Assembly (NCBI RefSeq): GCF_900113765.1
Contig: NZ_FOQO01000007.1
Coordinates: 248,001-312,000 of the forward strand
Direction of reading: 5' to 3'
Source: Parapedobacter indicus
Lineage (GTDB): Bacteria; Bacteroidota; Bacteroidia; Sphingobacteriales; Sphingobacteriaceae
Length of the DNA stretch: 64,000 nt
Shown here: piece by piece, positions 1 through 6,867 of the stretch
Layout of the letters: the number at the start of each line of letters is the position of its first letter
How positions within the stretch are numbered: position 1 is the first letter of the stretch
Made by a program: the position numbers and the translations under genes
The notes under the pieces: model-generated
Database searches by the model: none
What the model saw: only the letters and a program-made list of their open reading frames with translations
What the model was told of the DNA's origin: nothing

Positions 1-462
1 GCTCCCGGCCTGATGGTAAGGCTCAAACACGCCTATATTATCAAGTGTGAAGACGTTGTAAAAGACGCCGCGGGAAACATAACCGAAATCCACTGCACCT
101 ATCTACCCGAATCCAAAAGCGGCGAGGATACCAGCGGGATCAAAGTAAAAGGCACCATCCACTGGGTGAGTGTGCCCCACGCAAAAACCGTAGAAGTAAG
201 GCTGTATGACCGGCTCTTCAACGTAGAAAATCCAGCCGCGGAAACCGATTTTAAGTCGACCATTAATCCCGACAGCCTGCAAATCATCAAAAATGCGTAT
301 GCAGAACCCGATTTGCTCCATGCCGTTCCGGGCAAGGGCTACCAGTTTATCCGCAAGGGGTATTTTACATTGGATAGTAAAACCACTACCGCCGATAAGT
401 TGGTATTTAACCGAACGGTAACGCTCCGGGATACCTGGGCAAAGGAACTGCGTAAAGAATAA
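1..462 (+). CDS. glnS: Glutaminyl-tRNA synthetase, C-terminal part (partial)
   Basis: This is the 3' end of a gene that begins before the window; the reading frame is open from base 1. The residues match the C-terminal beta-barrel anticodon-binding domain of glutaminyl-tRNA synthetase, including the IHWVS stretch, the VRLYDRLF segment and the closing [15 protein letters not shown] region. The enzyme charges tRNA-Gln with glutamine in the cytoplasm. The catalytic domain is not visible here. The gene ends head-on against metF with only 14 bases between the two stop codons, and no clear hairpin separates them. Confidence 0.92.
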   Translation, partial: APGLMVRLKHAYIIKCEDVVKDAAGNITEIHCTYLPESKSGEDTSGIKVKGTIHWVSVPHAKTVEVRLYDRLFNVENPAAETDFKSTINPDSLQIIKNAYAEPDLLHAVPGKGYQFIRKGYFTLDSKTTTADKLVFNRTVTLRDTWAKELRKE

Positions 463-476
463 AGAAATAATGAGGG

Positions 477-1433
477 CTAGAAAACGGCTTGAATAATACG
501 TTTCGTAGGCTTGGGATTACCCATGGTATAAAAATGCAATACCGGTGCTCCCATGGCCTTGAGTTCCTTGCATTGCTCGATCATCCATTCGACACCTACC
601 TCACGGACGTCATGCTCAGATTTGCATGCCTGCACGGCTTCACTGAGCTCAAGCGGAATATCCAGATGGAATGTTTTGGGCAGGCTAACCAGTTGTTTAC
701 TGTTAGTCAGCGGTTTTAATCCGGGAATAATCGGAATATGTATACCGTTTTCCCTACACCGATCCACAAAGGCTTTATACTTACTGTTATCGAAAAACAT
801 CTGTGTGACGATGAAGTCAGCTCCCAGATCAGCCTTCATTTTTAAATACTGAAAATCCGTACTCAGGTTCGGCGACTCAAAATGTTTCTCGGGATATCCT
901 GCCACGCCGATACAAAAGTCTGTCTTTTCGGAATTTTCCATATCTTCATGCAGATACCTTCCGTTATTCATGTTAACCACATGCTGGAGCAGGTCGGAAG
1001 CATATGCATGTCCACCCGGTGTAGGAATAAAGGAACTGTCACTTTTCCGCGCGTCGCCACGTAGCACCAACACATTATCAATCCCCAGGAACTGTAAGTC
1101 GATCAGTGCATTTTCCGTCTCATCCTTGGTAAAACCGCCACAGATCAGATGTGGCACCGCATCCACTTTATACTTGTTTATGATGGCGGCACAGGTTGCC
1201 ACTGTACTGGGACGTTTCCGATAGGCGACCTTCTCCAGCAACCCATTGGGATGTTGTTTATAGATGTAGTCTTCGCGCAGGTACGTGACGTCGATGAAAG
1301 GCGGATTGAATTCCATCAGGGGGTCAATCGCATCAAAGATGGACTGAATACTCTGACCTTTTATAGGGGGCAAGATCTCAAACGAATATAACGTTTTGCC
1401 CTTTGCGTTCTTAATGTGTTCCGTTACTTTCAT
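477..1433 (-). CDS. metF: Methylenetetrahydrofolate reductase
   Basis: This enzyme reduces 5,10-methylene-THF to 5-methyl-THF, using FAD and NAD(P)H, to supply the methyl group of methionine. The 318-residue protein has the family's usual length and motifs: YSFEILPP near the N-terminus, the catalytic-Glu/Asp strand FIDVTYLREDY, the VLRGD strand and ADFIVTQMFFDN. The frame is open back to a TTG at 1490, but that TTG lies in the -33 element of a good promoter, so I chose the ATG at 1433. The gene stands alone on the minus strand, convergent with glnS. Confidence 0.95.
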   Translation of the reverse strand: MKVTEHIKNAKGKTLYSFEILPPIKGQSIQSIFDAIDPLMEFNPPFIDVTYLREDYIYKQHPNGLLEKVAYRKRPSTVATCAAIINKYKVDAVPHLICGGFTKDETENALIDLQFLGIDNVLVLRGDARKSDSSFIPTPGGHAYASDLLQHVVNMNNGRYLHEDMENSEKTDFCIGVAGYPEKHFESPNLSTDFQYLKMKADLGADFIVTQMFFDNSKYKAFVDRCRENGIHIPIIPGLKPLTNSKQLVSLPKTFHLDIPLELSEAVQACKSEHDVREVGVEWMIEQCKELKAMGAPVLHFYTMGNPKPTKRIIQAVF

Positions 1434-1459
1434 TTCATTGAGCCTGACTAAGCAGCCGC

Positions 1460-1490
1460 CAAACTTAGACAAATTATTGATATTGGACAA
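1460..1490 (-). promoter_or_regulatory. Bacteroidota-type promoter of metF
   Basis: On the minus strand TTG (1490-1488) is followed by 20 bases and then TAAGTTTG (1467-1460), which fits the Bacteroidota consensus TTTG-N19/20-TAnnTTTG. Transcription would begin near 1453, about 20 bases before the ATG at 1433. Confidence 0.6.
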
Positions 1491-1565
1491 TATTCTTTTT
1501 GCATCAATCAGATCGCTCCGCTGAGTCCACTTTTATATGTAAAGCGAATTATTCTTGATTGTTTA

Positions 1566-2087
1566 TCACGAATACACATCCACCAATCCGTCCGGTAAGT
1601 TTACCTGCAACAGGCGTTTTTCCTGATCAACCAAAACGATCAGTTCATCATTTAATGGAAACATCAGTTCACCATTCTTATAGTCGACTGCGGCGATATA
1701 TTGTTGGGGATATTCGTGTACTTCGACGATTTCACCTAGTTCACCGTGGAGTGAATCAACTACCGTAAACCCTTTCAGGTCGGTCATCCGAAAATCGTCG
1801 GGGCCGCGTTCGGGCAGCTTATCGTTAGGTAGGTATACTTTCTTACGAACAAGAGGCTGGGCCTTATCGATGTGATCAATATCTTCCAGGAATAGATAAG
1901 CCGTACGATTGGCTTGGATTTTTAGGCTATCTACAAAGAACGGAACAAGTTTCCGGTCGATTTCCAAAAAAAGCACATCCAATTGCAGCGCTTCGTAATC
2001 TTCAAACTCAAAAAACAGCTGCACTTCCCCTTTAAGCCCCCGGGTTTTGCTGATATAACCGATATAAAAACTCTCTGTCAATTCCAT
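1566..2087 (-). CDS. rimM: 16S rRNA-processing factor RimM
   Basis: RimM helps mature the 3' domain of 16S rRNA and binds ribosomal protein S19. The 173-residue protein has the N-terminal RimM barrel (FYIGYISKTRGLKGEVQLFF) and a C-terminal PRC-barrel (LKGFTVVDSLHGELGEI, then YIAAVDYKNGELMFPL and DVYS at the end). Length and architecture are standard. It follows rpsP in the same direction, the usual S16-RimM pairing, but a strong hairpin with a T-tract lies between the two genes (2121-2151) and may lower readthrough. Confidence 0.93.
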   Translation of the reverse strand: MELTESFYIGYISKTRGLKGEVQLFFEFEDYEALQLDVLFLEIDRKLVPFFVDSLKIQANRTAYLFLEDIDHIDKAQPLVRKKVYLPNDKLPERGPDDFRMTDLKGFTVVDSLHGELGEIVEVHEYPQQYIAAVDYKNGELMFPLNDELIVLVDQEKRLLQVNLPDGLVDVYS

Positions 2088-2115
2088 CCAATAGGTAGTT
2101 TCGATTTAATCCAAT

Positions 2116-2151
2116 ACAAAAACCGCTCTAGGAATGACTCCTGGAGCGGTT
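2116..2151 (-). terminator. Hairpin with T-tract between rpsP and rimM
   Basis: AACCGCTC (2121-2128) pairs with GAGCGGTT (2144-2151). AGGA (2130-2133) pairs with TCCT (2139-2142), with one wobble pair between the two helices. In the minus direction the stem is followed by TTTTTG, as in an intrinsic terminator. It lies between two genes normally cotranscribed, so it may be a partial terminator that keeps rimM below rpsP. Confidence 0.6.
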
Positions 2152-2175
2152 TGTTTTGTTGGAAGAATACTTCGA

Positions 2176-2742
2176 TTACTCTTCCGTTTTTGTTTCTTCA
2201 CTAGCTGGAGCCTCTTCGGTTGTCTCCGTAGCAGCTTCAACTTCGGGAGTTTCTTCGGCCGCCTCAGGAGCTTCTTCAGCGGGAGGCGTATTCTTCGCTT
2301 CAACAGCCGCAGCTATTTCTGCTTTTTTCTTAGCTTCCGCAGCTAGGGCTGCTTTTTTCACTTCTTCTTTGGATTGAGCCAATCCGTCCTTTTTGCCTTG
2401 GATTTTGGCTTCTTTTGCACCCAGCCACTCTTCAAATTTGGCGTCGGCCGCCGCCTCATCAAAAGCACCTTTTTTCACACCGCCCTGCAAGTGTTTTTTA
2501 TAAAGCACTCCTTTGTACGATAAAATCGCACGGGTGGTATCTGTGGGTTGCGCACCTTTGTTCAACCAATCAAGGGCTTTATCGAAATTCAAATCGATCG
2601 TTGCCGGATTGGTATTGGGATTGTATGAGCCGATGCGCTCAATGAATTTACCGTCACGCGGAGCACGCGAATCGGCAACTACTACATGGTAAAAAGGCTT
2701 TCCTTTTTTACCGTGTCTTTGCAATCTGATTTTAACTGCCAT
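2176..2742 (-). CDS. rpsP: 30S ribosomal protein S16 with long acidic/Ala-rich tail
   Basis: S16 is a structural protein of the small ribosomal subunit. The first 80 or so residues are the canonical domain, starting [19 protein letters not shown], followed by [15 protein letters not shown] and [16 protein letters not shown]. The remaining 100 residues are a low-complexity, Ala/Glu/Lys-rich tail ending in repeated EE and ATE patterns, with no visible domain. Long tails on S16 are known in Bacteroidota; S16 elsewhere is about 80-90 residues. The gene has its own promoter inside the end of era and a GC-rich leader hairpin. Confidence 0.95.
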   Translation of the reverse strand: MAVKIRLQRHGKKGKPFYHVVVADSRAPRDGKFIERIGSYNPNTNPATIDLNFDKALDWLNKGAQPTDTTRAILSYKGVLYKKHLQGGVKKGAFDEAAADAKFEEWLGAKEAKIQGKKDGLAQSKEEVKKAALAAEAKKKAEIAAAVEAKNTPPAEEAPEAAEETPEVEAATETTEEAPASEETKTEE

Positions 2743-2772
2743 TCTGTTTTTTAAAATATGTATTCAACATAA

Positions 2773-2795
2773 CCCCGGAGCGCTGTGCTGCGGGG
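2773..2795 (-). promoter_or_regulatory. GC-rich hairpin in the rpsP leader
   Basis: CCCCGGAGC (2773-2781) pairs with GCTGCGGGG (2787-2795) with one mismatch and a 5-base loop. It lies between the predicted start of transcription and the ATG at 2742. It could stabilise the transcript or be a binding site for ribosomal-protein feedback; the sequence alone does not decide. Confidence 0.4.
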
Positions 2796-2798
2796 CTG

Positions 2799-2830
2799 CA
2801 AAGATAGGTAAATTATTGCTCATAACCAAA
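2799..2830 (-). promoter_or_regulatory. Bacteroidota-type promoter of rpsP-rimM
   Basis: On the minus strand TTTG (2830-2827), 20 bases, then TATCTTTG (2806-2799). This is an almost exact match to the Bacteroidota consensus and lies across the last codons of era, so rpsP need not depend on era transcription. Confidence 0.7.
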
Positions 2831-3691
2831 TCGCTTCAGGTAATTATCTTTTTTCCGCCAATCGGGGATTACCTTGACAAACAGCTCCAAAAACACTTTG
2901 GTTTGCAGAAAGTCCTCGACATCCTCCCGCGCATAGGTGCCCACTTTCTTAATCATACTGCCCGCTTTACCGATGATGATATTCTTCTGTGAATCTCGCT
3001 CTACAATGATTTCTGCACTGATCCGCGTAATGGCCGCTTCTTCCTTGAATGCGGTGATAACAACTTCGGTACTATAAGGGATTTCCTTTTCATACAGTTT
3101 AAATACCTTTTCCCGGATGATCTCCGACACGAAAAAACGTTCATTCCGATCGGTGAGTGAATCTTTTTCATAGTATGGCGGGTGTTCCGGAAGACGATCT
3201 AAAATAAACTGCATAATCGCGGCTATATTGTGCCCATGCAAGGCCGATATTGCAAAAATCGCCTGGGGATTAACGAGCTCCTGCCAGTATCCTATTTTCT
3301 GTTTAACCTCGTCTTCTGTCGATTTATCAATCTTATTAATGAGTATGGCTACCGGTGAATCGGTCTTTTTCAGTTTTTCAATGACATCGCTTTCATCATA
3401 CTTTTCATGGATATCCGTAACCAACAGGATAATATCGGCATCAATCAGCGATCCCTGTACGGAACTCATCATCGATTCCTGCAGTGTATAAGCGGGTTTA
3501 ATCACGCCGGGCGTGTCAGAAAAGACGATCTGGTACTCCGGTTCATTGACAATCCCAATGATGCGGTGCCGTGTTGTCTGCGCTTTTGGCGTCACAATAG
3601 ACATCTTCTCCCCCACTAACGCATTCATTAAGGTAGACTTACCTGCATTTGGCTTTCCGATGATACTAACAAATCCAGCTTTATGAGACAT
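2813..3691 (-). CDS. era: GTPase Era
   Basis: Era is a GTPase that binds the 3' end of 16S rRNA and assists 30S assembly at the inner membrane. The 292-residue protein shows every G motif: GKPNAGKS (G1), the TTRH switch region, DTPG (G3) and NKID (G4). A C-terminal KH RNA-binding domain follows, with VERDSQKNIIIGKAG and the closing FLELFVKVIPDWR. Length and order match the family. The upstream region drives the initiator tRNA in the opposite direction. Confidence 0.96.
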   Translation of the reverse strand: MSHKAGFVSIIGKPNAGKSTLMNALVGEKMSIVTPKAQTTRHRIIGIVNEPEYQIVFSDTPGVIKPAYTLQESMMSSVQGSLIDADIILLVTDIHEKYDESDVIEKLKKTDSPVAILINKIDKSTEDEVKQKIGYWQELVNPQAIFAISALHGHNIAAIMQFILDRLPEHPPYYEKDSLTDRNERFFVSEIIREKVFKLYEKEIPYSTEVVITAFKEEAAITRISAEIIVERDSQKNIIIGKAGSMIKKVGTYAREDVEDFLQTKVFLELFVKVIPDWRKKDNYLKRFGYEQ

Positions 3692-3706
3692 TTTTTTAAA
3701 AATTGA

Positions 3707-3738
3707 TTTGGTTTACAAAGAAACAAATTATATCTTTG
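3707..3738 (+). promoter_or_regulatory. Promoter of the initiator tRNA
   Basis: TTTG (3707-3710), 20 bases, then TATCTTTG (3731-3738). This is a near-perfect Bacteroidota promoter about 66 bases before the tRNA, leaving a leader of roughly 60 bases to be processed. Confidence 0.7.
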
Positions 3739-3804
3739 CAGTCCAATTCGGAATAGGAATTAAAAAATCCGGCAGCGATTGTTCGGATCTTACATAGGAA
3801 ACAT

Positions 3805-3877
<73 letters not shown>

Positions 3878-3885
3878 CTACAGAG

Positions 3886-3926
3886 AAAAAGGCTTTTAGA
3901 TGTACATCTGGAAGCCTTTTCTTTTT
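3886..3926 (+). terminator. Intrinsic terminator after the initiator tRNA
   Basis: AAAAGGCTT (3887-3895) pairs with AAGCCTTTT (3912-3920). The inner part AGATGTACATCT is itself self-complementary, and TTTTT follows at 3922-3926. It sits 9 bases after the tRNA end. Confidence 0.85.
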
Positions 3927-4337
3927 GTTATAATATTCTGAATATAAGCTACATACAAAAACAGCAAATTTATTCTTGAGGTTCGACTTTCATCTGTTTT
4001 CTTGCTGTAGGTGATGCCTTGAGCGTATATACCCGTTTGATTCAGCCAAGGGCTATCAACCTAGACAATAATCCCAAGTCAGTCACACAATGGGTTTGAT
4101 CGAAGAAGCCGAAGCGAAAGGTGAATTCTTGCCAGTCGGGAGGGTATAGAATTGGATGCATCAAGAAAAGCGGCAACCTGGTCGCTCAAAAGAAAATTTC
4201 ACAATTCATTATCGAAATCGCTGACAACCCAACTTCAGGTACAGGGCATCCTGAACTACTGAAACAATGCTAAGCTTAATGATAAATAAAGCTCGCGGCA
4301 CTTTTCCCGTATTCATGATGCCAGTGGATAACAAGCA
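3927..4337. other. Non-coding scar region beside the tRNA
   Basis: No intact gene is seen. Short stretches of plus-strand coding-like sequence are broken by stops and frame changes, for example an open run from the ATG at 4090 that reads GLIEEAEAKGEFLPV before a stop. The clearest piece is the toxin remnant annotated separately. The region looks like decayed accessory DNA inserted downstream of the tRNA. Confidence 0.5.
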
Positions 4338-4341
4338 TTAG
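4151..4341 (+). pseudogene. Remnant of a YoeB/RelE-type toxin gene
   Basis: From 4160 the plus strand reads IKKSGNLVAQKKISQFI, then IEIADNPTSGTGHPELLKQ, before a stop at 4271. This follows the first half of YoeB-type mRNA-cleaving toxins (lysine-rich helix, then the NP-x-TGTG-x-PE-x-LK turn). The start is missing, several stops follow, and only a faint trace (DNKH near 4330) may mark the catalytic end. No intact antitoxin gene is visible. It is dead sequence, identified from residue pattern only. Confidence 0.5.
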
Positions 4342-4775
4342 AAATCAGCCGCTAAATCCCATGCATATACGTAATCTTCCCCCTCCCATTCCTGCACACC
4401 TTGTATTTTTAAGGTCCATTGGGTTGAAGGCGGTGAACTGACGCCGAAGCCGTCTTCTCCGAAGGGCGCTCCGTTAACTTCAAGGAGGAACATATTGCTT
4501 ACGGCTTTATATGCCGTGGTCTCGCCTACGGCTATCGTTCCGAAATCGGCTACCCGTTCCTCGCCGTCAAAATTAGTACTGGCCTTGTTTGGCAGGGCCT
4601 TTACGGTAATCGGACCGGTAAGCATGTTATTGGGTATGCTGCTATCGGTGTCGTTCACAATGCGGAGGTACATGATGACTGGATCGTCATCGACACTGCT
4701 TTTCTTACAGGCACAAAAAACGGTAGCCAGAAATGTCATAGAATACCACACAATGGGTTTGATTGTCTTCTTCAT
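4338..4775 (-). CDS. Small hypothetical lipoprotein, separated from its upstream DNA by an IS
   Basis: I do not recognise a family. The 145-residue protein has a signal peptide and a lipobox-like end (LATVFCAC, Cys 23), so it is likely a surface or periplasmic lipoprotein. The mature part is acidic and ends in a Trp-rich stretch (WTLKIQGVQEWEGEDY), possibly a beta-sandwich. The IS lies only 23 bases upstream of its ATG. Without the IS it would follow the response-regulator gene by about 70 bases in the same direction, so it was probably the last gene of that block and now lacks its native upstream sequence. Confidence 0.7.
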   Translation of the reverse strand: MKKTIKPIVWYSMTFLATVFCACKKSSVDDDPVIMYLRIVNDTDSSIPNNMLTGPITVKALPNKASTNFDGEERVADFGTIAVGETTAYKAVSNMFLLEVNGAPFGEDGFGVSSPPSTQWTLKIQGVQEWEGEDYVYAWDLAADF

Positions 4776-4792
4776 AAATGATGTGATTAGTT

Positions 4793-4798
4793 AGATTA
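4793..4798. repeat. Target-site duplication, left copy
   Basis: AGATTA lies directly outside the left inverted repeat of the IS, and the same six bases lie directly outside the right end (6151-6156). Confidence 0.6.
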
Positions 4799-6150
4799 CA
4801 ATACTTCGTTAAAAGAACAAACAAGTTTCTGATTTACAGCAAAATAGTGGATAAATAATGGTTGAAAATTTTTAATAAACCCTTGATTTTCAGTATCTTA
4901 ATAGGATTTTCTCACGATTCTATAAGATATGGTCACCAAGGGGTATAATCTATACAAAACACTGATAATCAACGTATTGACTAATATGAAAAATATCAAC
5001 GCATGCAGGCAGCGTTTCATGGTCGAGGCCGTTACCCTGTTCCTTTCGATAAAGGGCCGGATCAATTTCCAGCAGCTGGAAAGGTACGGCAAATATAGCG
5101 AACGGCGGTACCGTATCCAATTCGAGAAGCCATTTGATTTCATGCTTTCAACAGCGGATTGGTCAGGCAGCACGGCAGCGGGCATTACATCATCGCCCTT
5201 GACCCCAGCTTCATCGCCAAATCGGGCAGGAAGACGCCCGGCATCGGCTATTTCTGGTCGGGACAGGCAGCGCGCATGAAACGCGGGCTTGAAATGCTGG
5301 GCGTGGCGGCCATCGACGTGGCGGGCCACACCGGATTCCATCTGGATGCCTGCCAGACCCTGAGCGACAACCATCCCGGAAAGTCGCTGGCCGGGATCTA
5401 CGCGGACTCATTCACCGACCATGCCGGGCAGCTCCTGGAACTGTCCAGCATTGCCGTGGCTGACGCATGGTTCACCAAGAAGCCGTTCATCGACGCGGTC
5501 TGCGGGGCCGGTTTCCAGTTCGTGGGCAGGATGCGCGATGACGCCAACCTGAAATACCGCTACACCGGCCCACGCAAGCCCGGTCGTGGAAGACCCCAGG
5601 TGTACGAGGGCAAGGTCAACCACAAGGACATCAAGGCCGGCTATTTTCATGATGTGGAACTGGCGGACGGAACCCTGGCCACCACAGCCGTGGTCTATGC
5701 CGTCTCACTCAAACGTAACGTCCGCGTGGTCAGGGTACCTTTCGGCAAGACGCACAAGCTGTGCTTCTCAACCGATACGGAGATGGATGCCGTAACGATC
5801 GTAAGATACTACCGCCTACGCTTCCAGATCGAGTTCATCTACCGCGACGCAAAACAGTTCACCGGGCTGGAGAACTGCCAGGCAAGGAGCGAGAACAAAC
5901 TCGACTTCCATTTCAATCTGGCATTGACCGCAACCAATGTCGCCAAAGCCGCGCATTGGCTCAGCATACCCAAAGAGAAGCGTGCCTCATTCTCGATGGC
6001 AGACATCAAGACGATGAACCACAACGCTTTACTCATGGATAGATTTTTTTCAACCTTTGGGGTGAACCCACACTTGAAGAAAAATCAGAAACTTGTCAAA
6101 GAACTATTACTATACGGCACTATTGCCGCTTAAAAATTAACTAACTATTG
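4799..6150. mobile_element. IS4-type insertion sequence, 1,352 bp
   Basis: The left end CAATACTTCGTTAA (4799-4812) matches the reverse complement of the right end (6137-6150, CAATAGTTAGTTAA when inverted) at 12 of 14 positions. Both ends are flanked by AGATTA, which indicates transposition into the gap between the response-regulator gene and the lipoprotein gene. The single encoded transposase has the YREK signature of the IS4 group but carries a frameshift. Base composition of the transposase is clearly more GC-rich than the neighbouring genes, as expected for a recent arrival. A 10-base duplication with shorter inverted ends is an alternative reading of the boundaries. Confidence 0.8.
4929..6133 (+). 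pseudogene. IS4-type DDE transposase, interrupted by one frameshift
   Basis: The first frame (4929 on; the likely start is the ATG at 4986, MKNINACRQ) runs through QLERYGKYSERRYRIQFEKP to 5144. The protein then continues in the -1 frame as AFNSGLVRQHGSGHYIIALD to the stop at 6133. Joining the frames restores a coherent transposase. DDE residues are plausible at ALDPSF, at VADAWF and in the Y-x2-R-x3-E-x6-K motif (YYRLRFQIEFIYRDAK). A single missing G after the ATG at 5142 explains the break. No classical slippery heptamer is present, so loss of function or a sequencing error is more likely than programmed frameshifting. Confidence 0.8.
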
Positions 6151-6156
6151 AGATTA
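6151..6156. repeat. Target-site duplication, right copy
   Basis: AGATTA, identical to 4793-4798, directly follows the right inverted repeat of the IS. Confidence 0.6.
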
Positions 6157-6204
6157 CAATGGTACGAAAAAACGACCGGATTTCTGCCGTTTATTCCGCT
6201 TTTA

Positions 6205-6861
6205 TCAAATCATCCGGTTTTTCTTGGCCAATGCAATGGCCTCGGTTTTAGAATGCACCTGTAATTTTTGGTAAATGTTTTCGATATGCCGGCGAACGGT
6301 GGAGGGTGAAATGCACAAATTGGCTGCAATGGAAGTATAAGGAAGCCCTTTCGACAGCTGTTCCAAAACTTCGGTTTCCCTGCTGGTGAGTTTTATGGTC
6401 TCATCCACGTCATCGTTTTGCAAAGACAGGGGGGCACGCAAAAGGTTAAGGGTTTTCAGGGCAATGGACGGCGTCATCGCCGCACCGCCCGCCAACGTTT
6501 GGGTAATGGCATCATAGAGCGCTTGCGGCGCGGTATCTTTCAATAGATAGCCGTCGGCTCCGGCCTGTATGGACCGGAAGATGTTGTCATCGTCGTCAAA
6601 AACGGTCAGCATAAGGATTTTAATGTGCGGATATTTCTGCTTGACCAACGCCGTGGCTTGGATGCCGTTGAGTCCCGGCATTTCAATATCCATCAAGATC
6701 AACGCTGTTCGAGGCTTTTCTTCCAACCGATCCATGCACTCCTGCCCATTTTTGGCGGTAAAGGAAATCGAAACAGCTTCGAAAAATGAAAGTTTTTCCT
6801 TGATACTTTTTATCAGGAAATTATTGTCGTCGATAATAGCTATTCTTGTTTTCATCACCAT
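6205..6861 (-). CDS. LuxR/NarL-family response regulator
   Basis: This is the DNA-binding partner of the histidine kinase encoded just upstream (6-base gap). The receiver domain spans about residues 4-125, with the acidic pair at 11-12, phospho-acceptor Asp58 in LILMDIEMPG, and Lys in the LLKDT turn. The C-terminal helix-turn-helix (about 150-215) reads LTSRETEVLEQLSKGLPYTS followed by CISPSTVRRHIENIYQKL, typical of the LuxR/GerE fold. Its targets are unknown; the co-directional exported-protein genes are the obvious candidates. Translation may start at Met3. Confidence 0.92.
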   Translation of the reverse strand: MVMKTRIAIIDDNNFLIKSIKEKLSFFEAVSISFTAKNGQECMDRLEEKPRTALILMDIEMPGLNGIQATALVKQKYPHIKILMLTVFDDDDNIFRSIQAGADGYLLKDTAPQALYDAITQTLAGGAAMTPSIALKTLNLLRAPLSLQNDDVDETIKLTSRETEVLEQLSKGLPYTSIAANLCISPSTVRRHIENIYQKLQVHSKTEAIALAKKNRMI

Positions 6862-6867
6862 GAACGA

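Noticed and set aside
477..1490. A longer MetF starting at 1490
   Set aside because: The TTG there overlaps the -33 promoter element, and family members start at the MKVTEHI-like Met at 1433.
5142..5165. Programmed -1 frameshifting in the IS transposase
   Set aside because: No classical slippery heptamer or clear stimulatory structure is visible at the shift, and IS4-type elements normally encode the transposase in one frame; a lost base is simpler.
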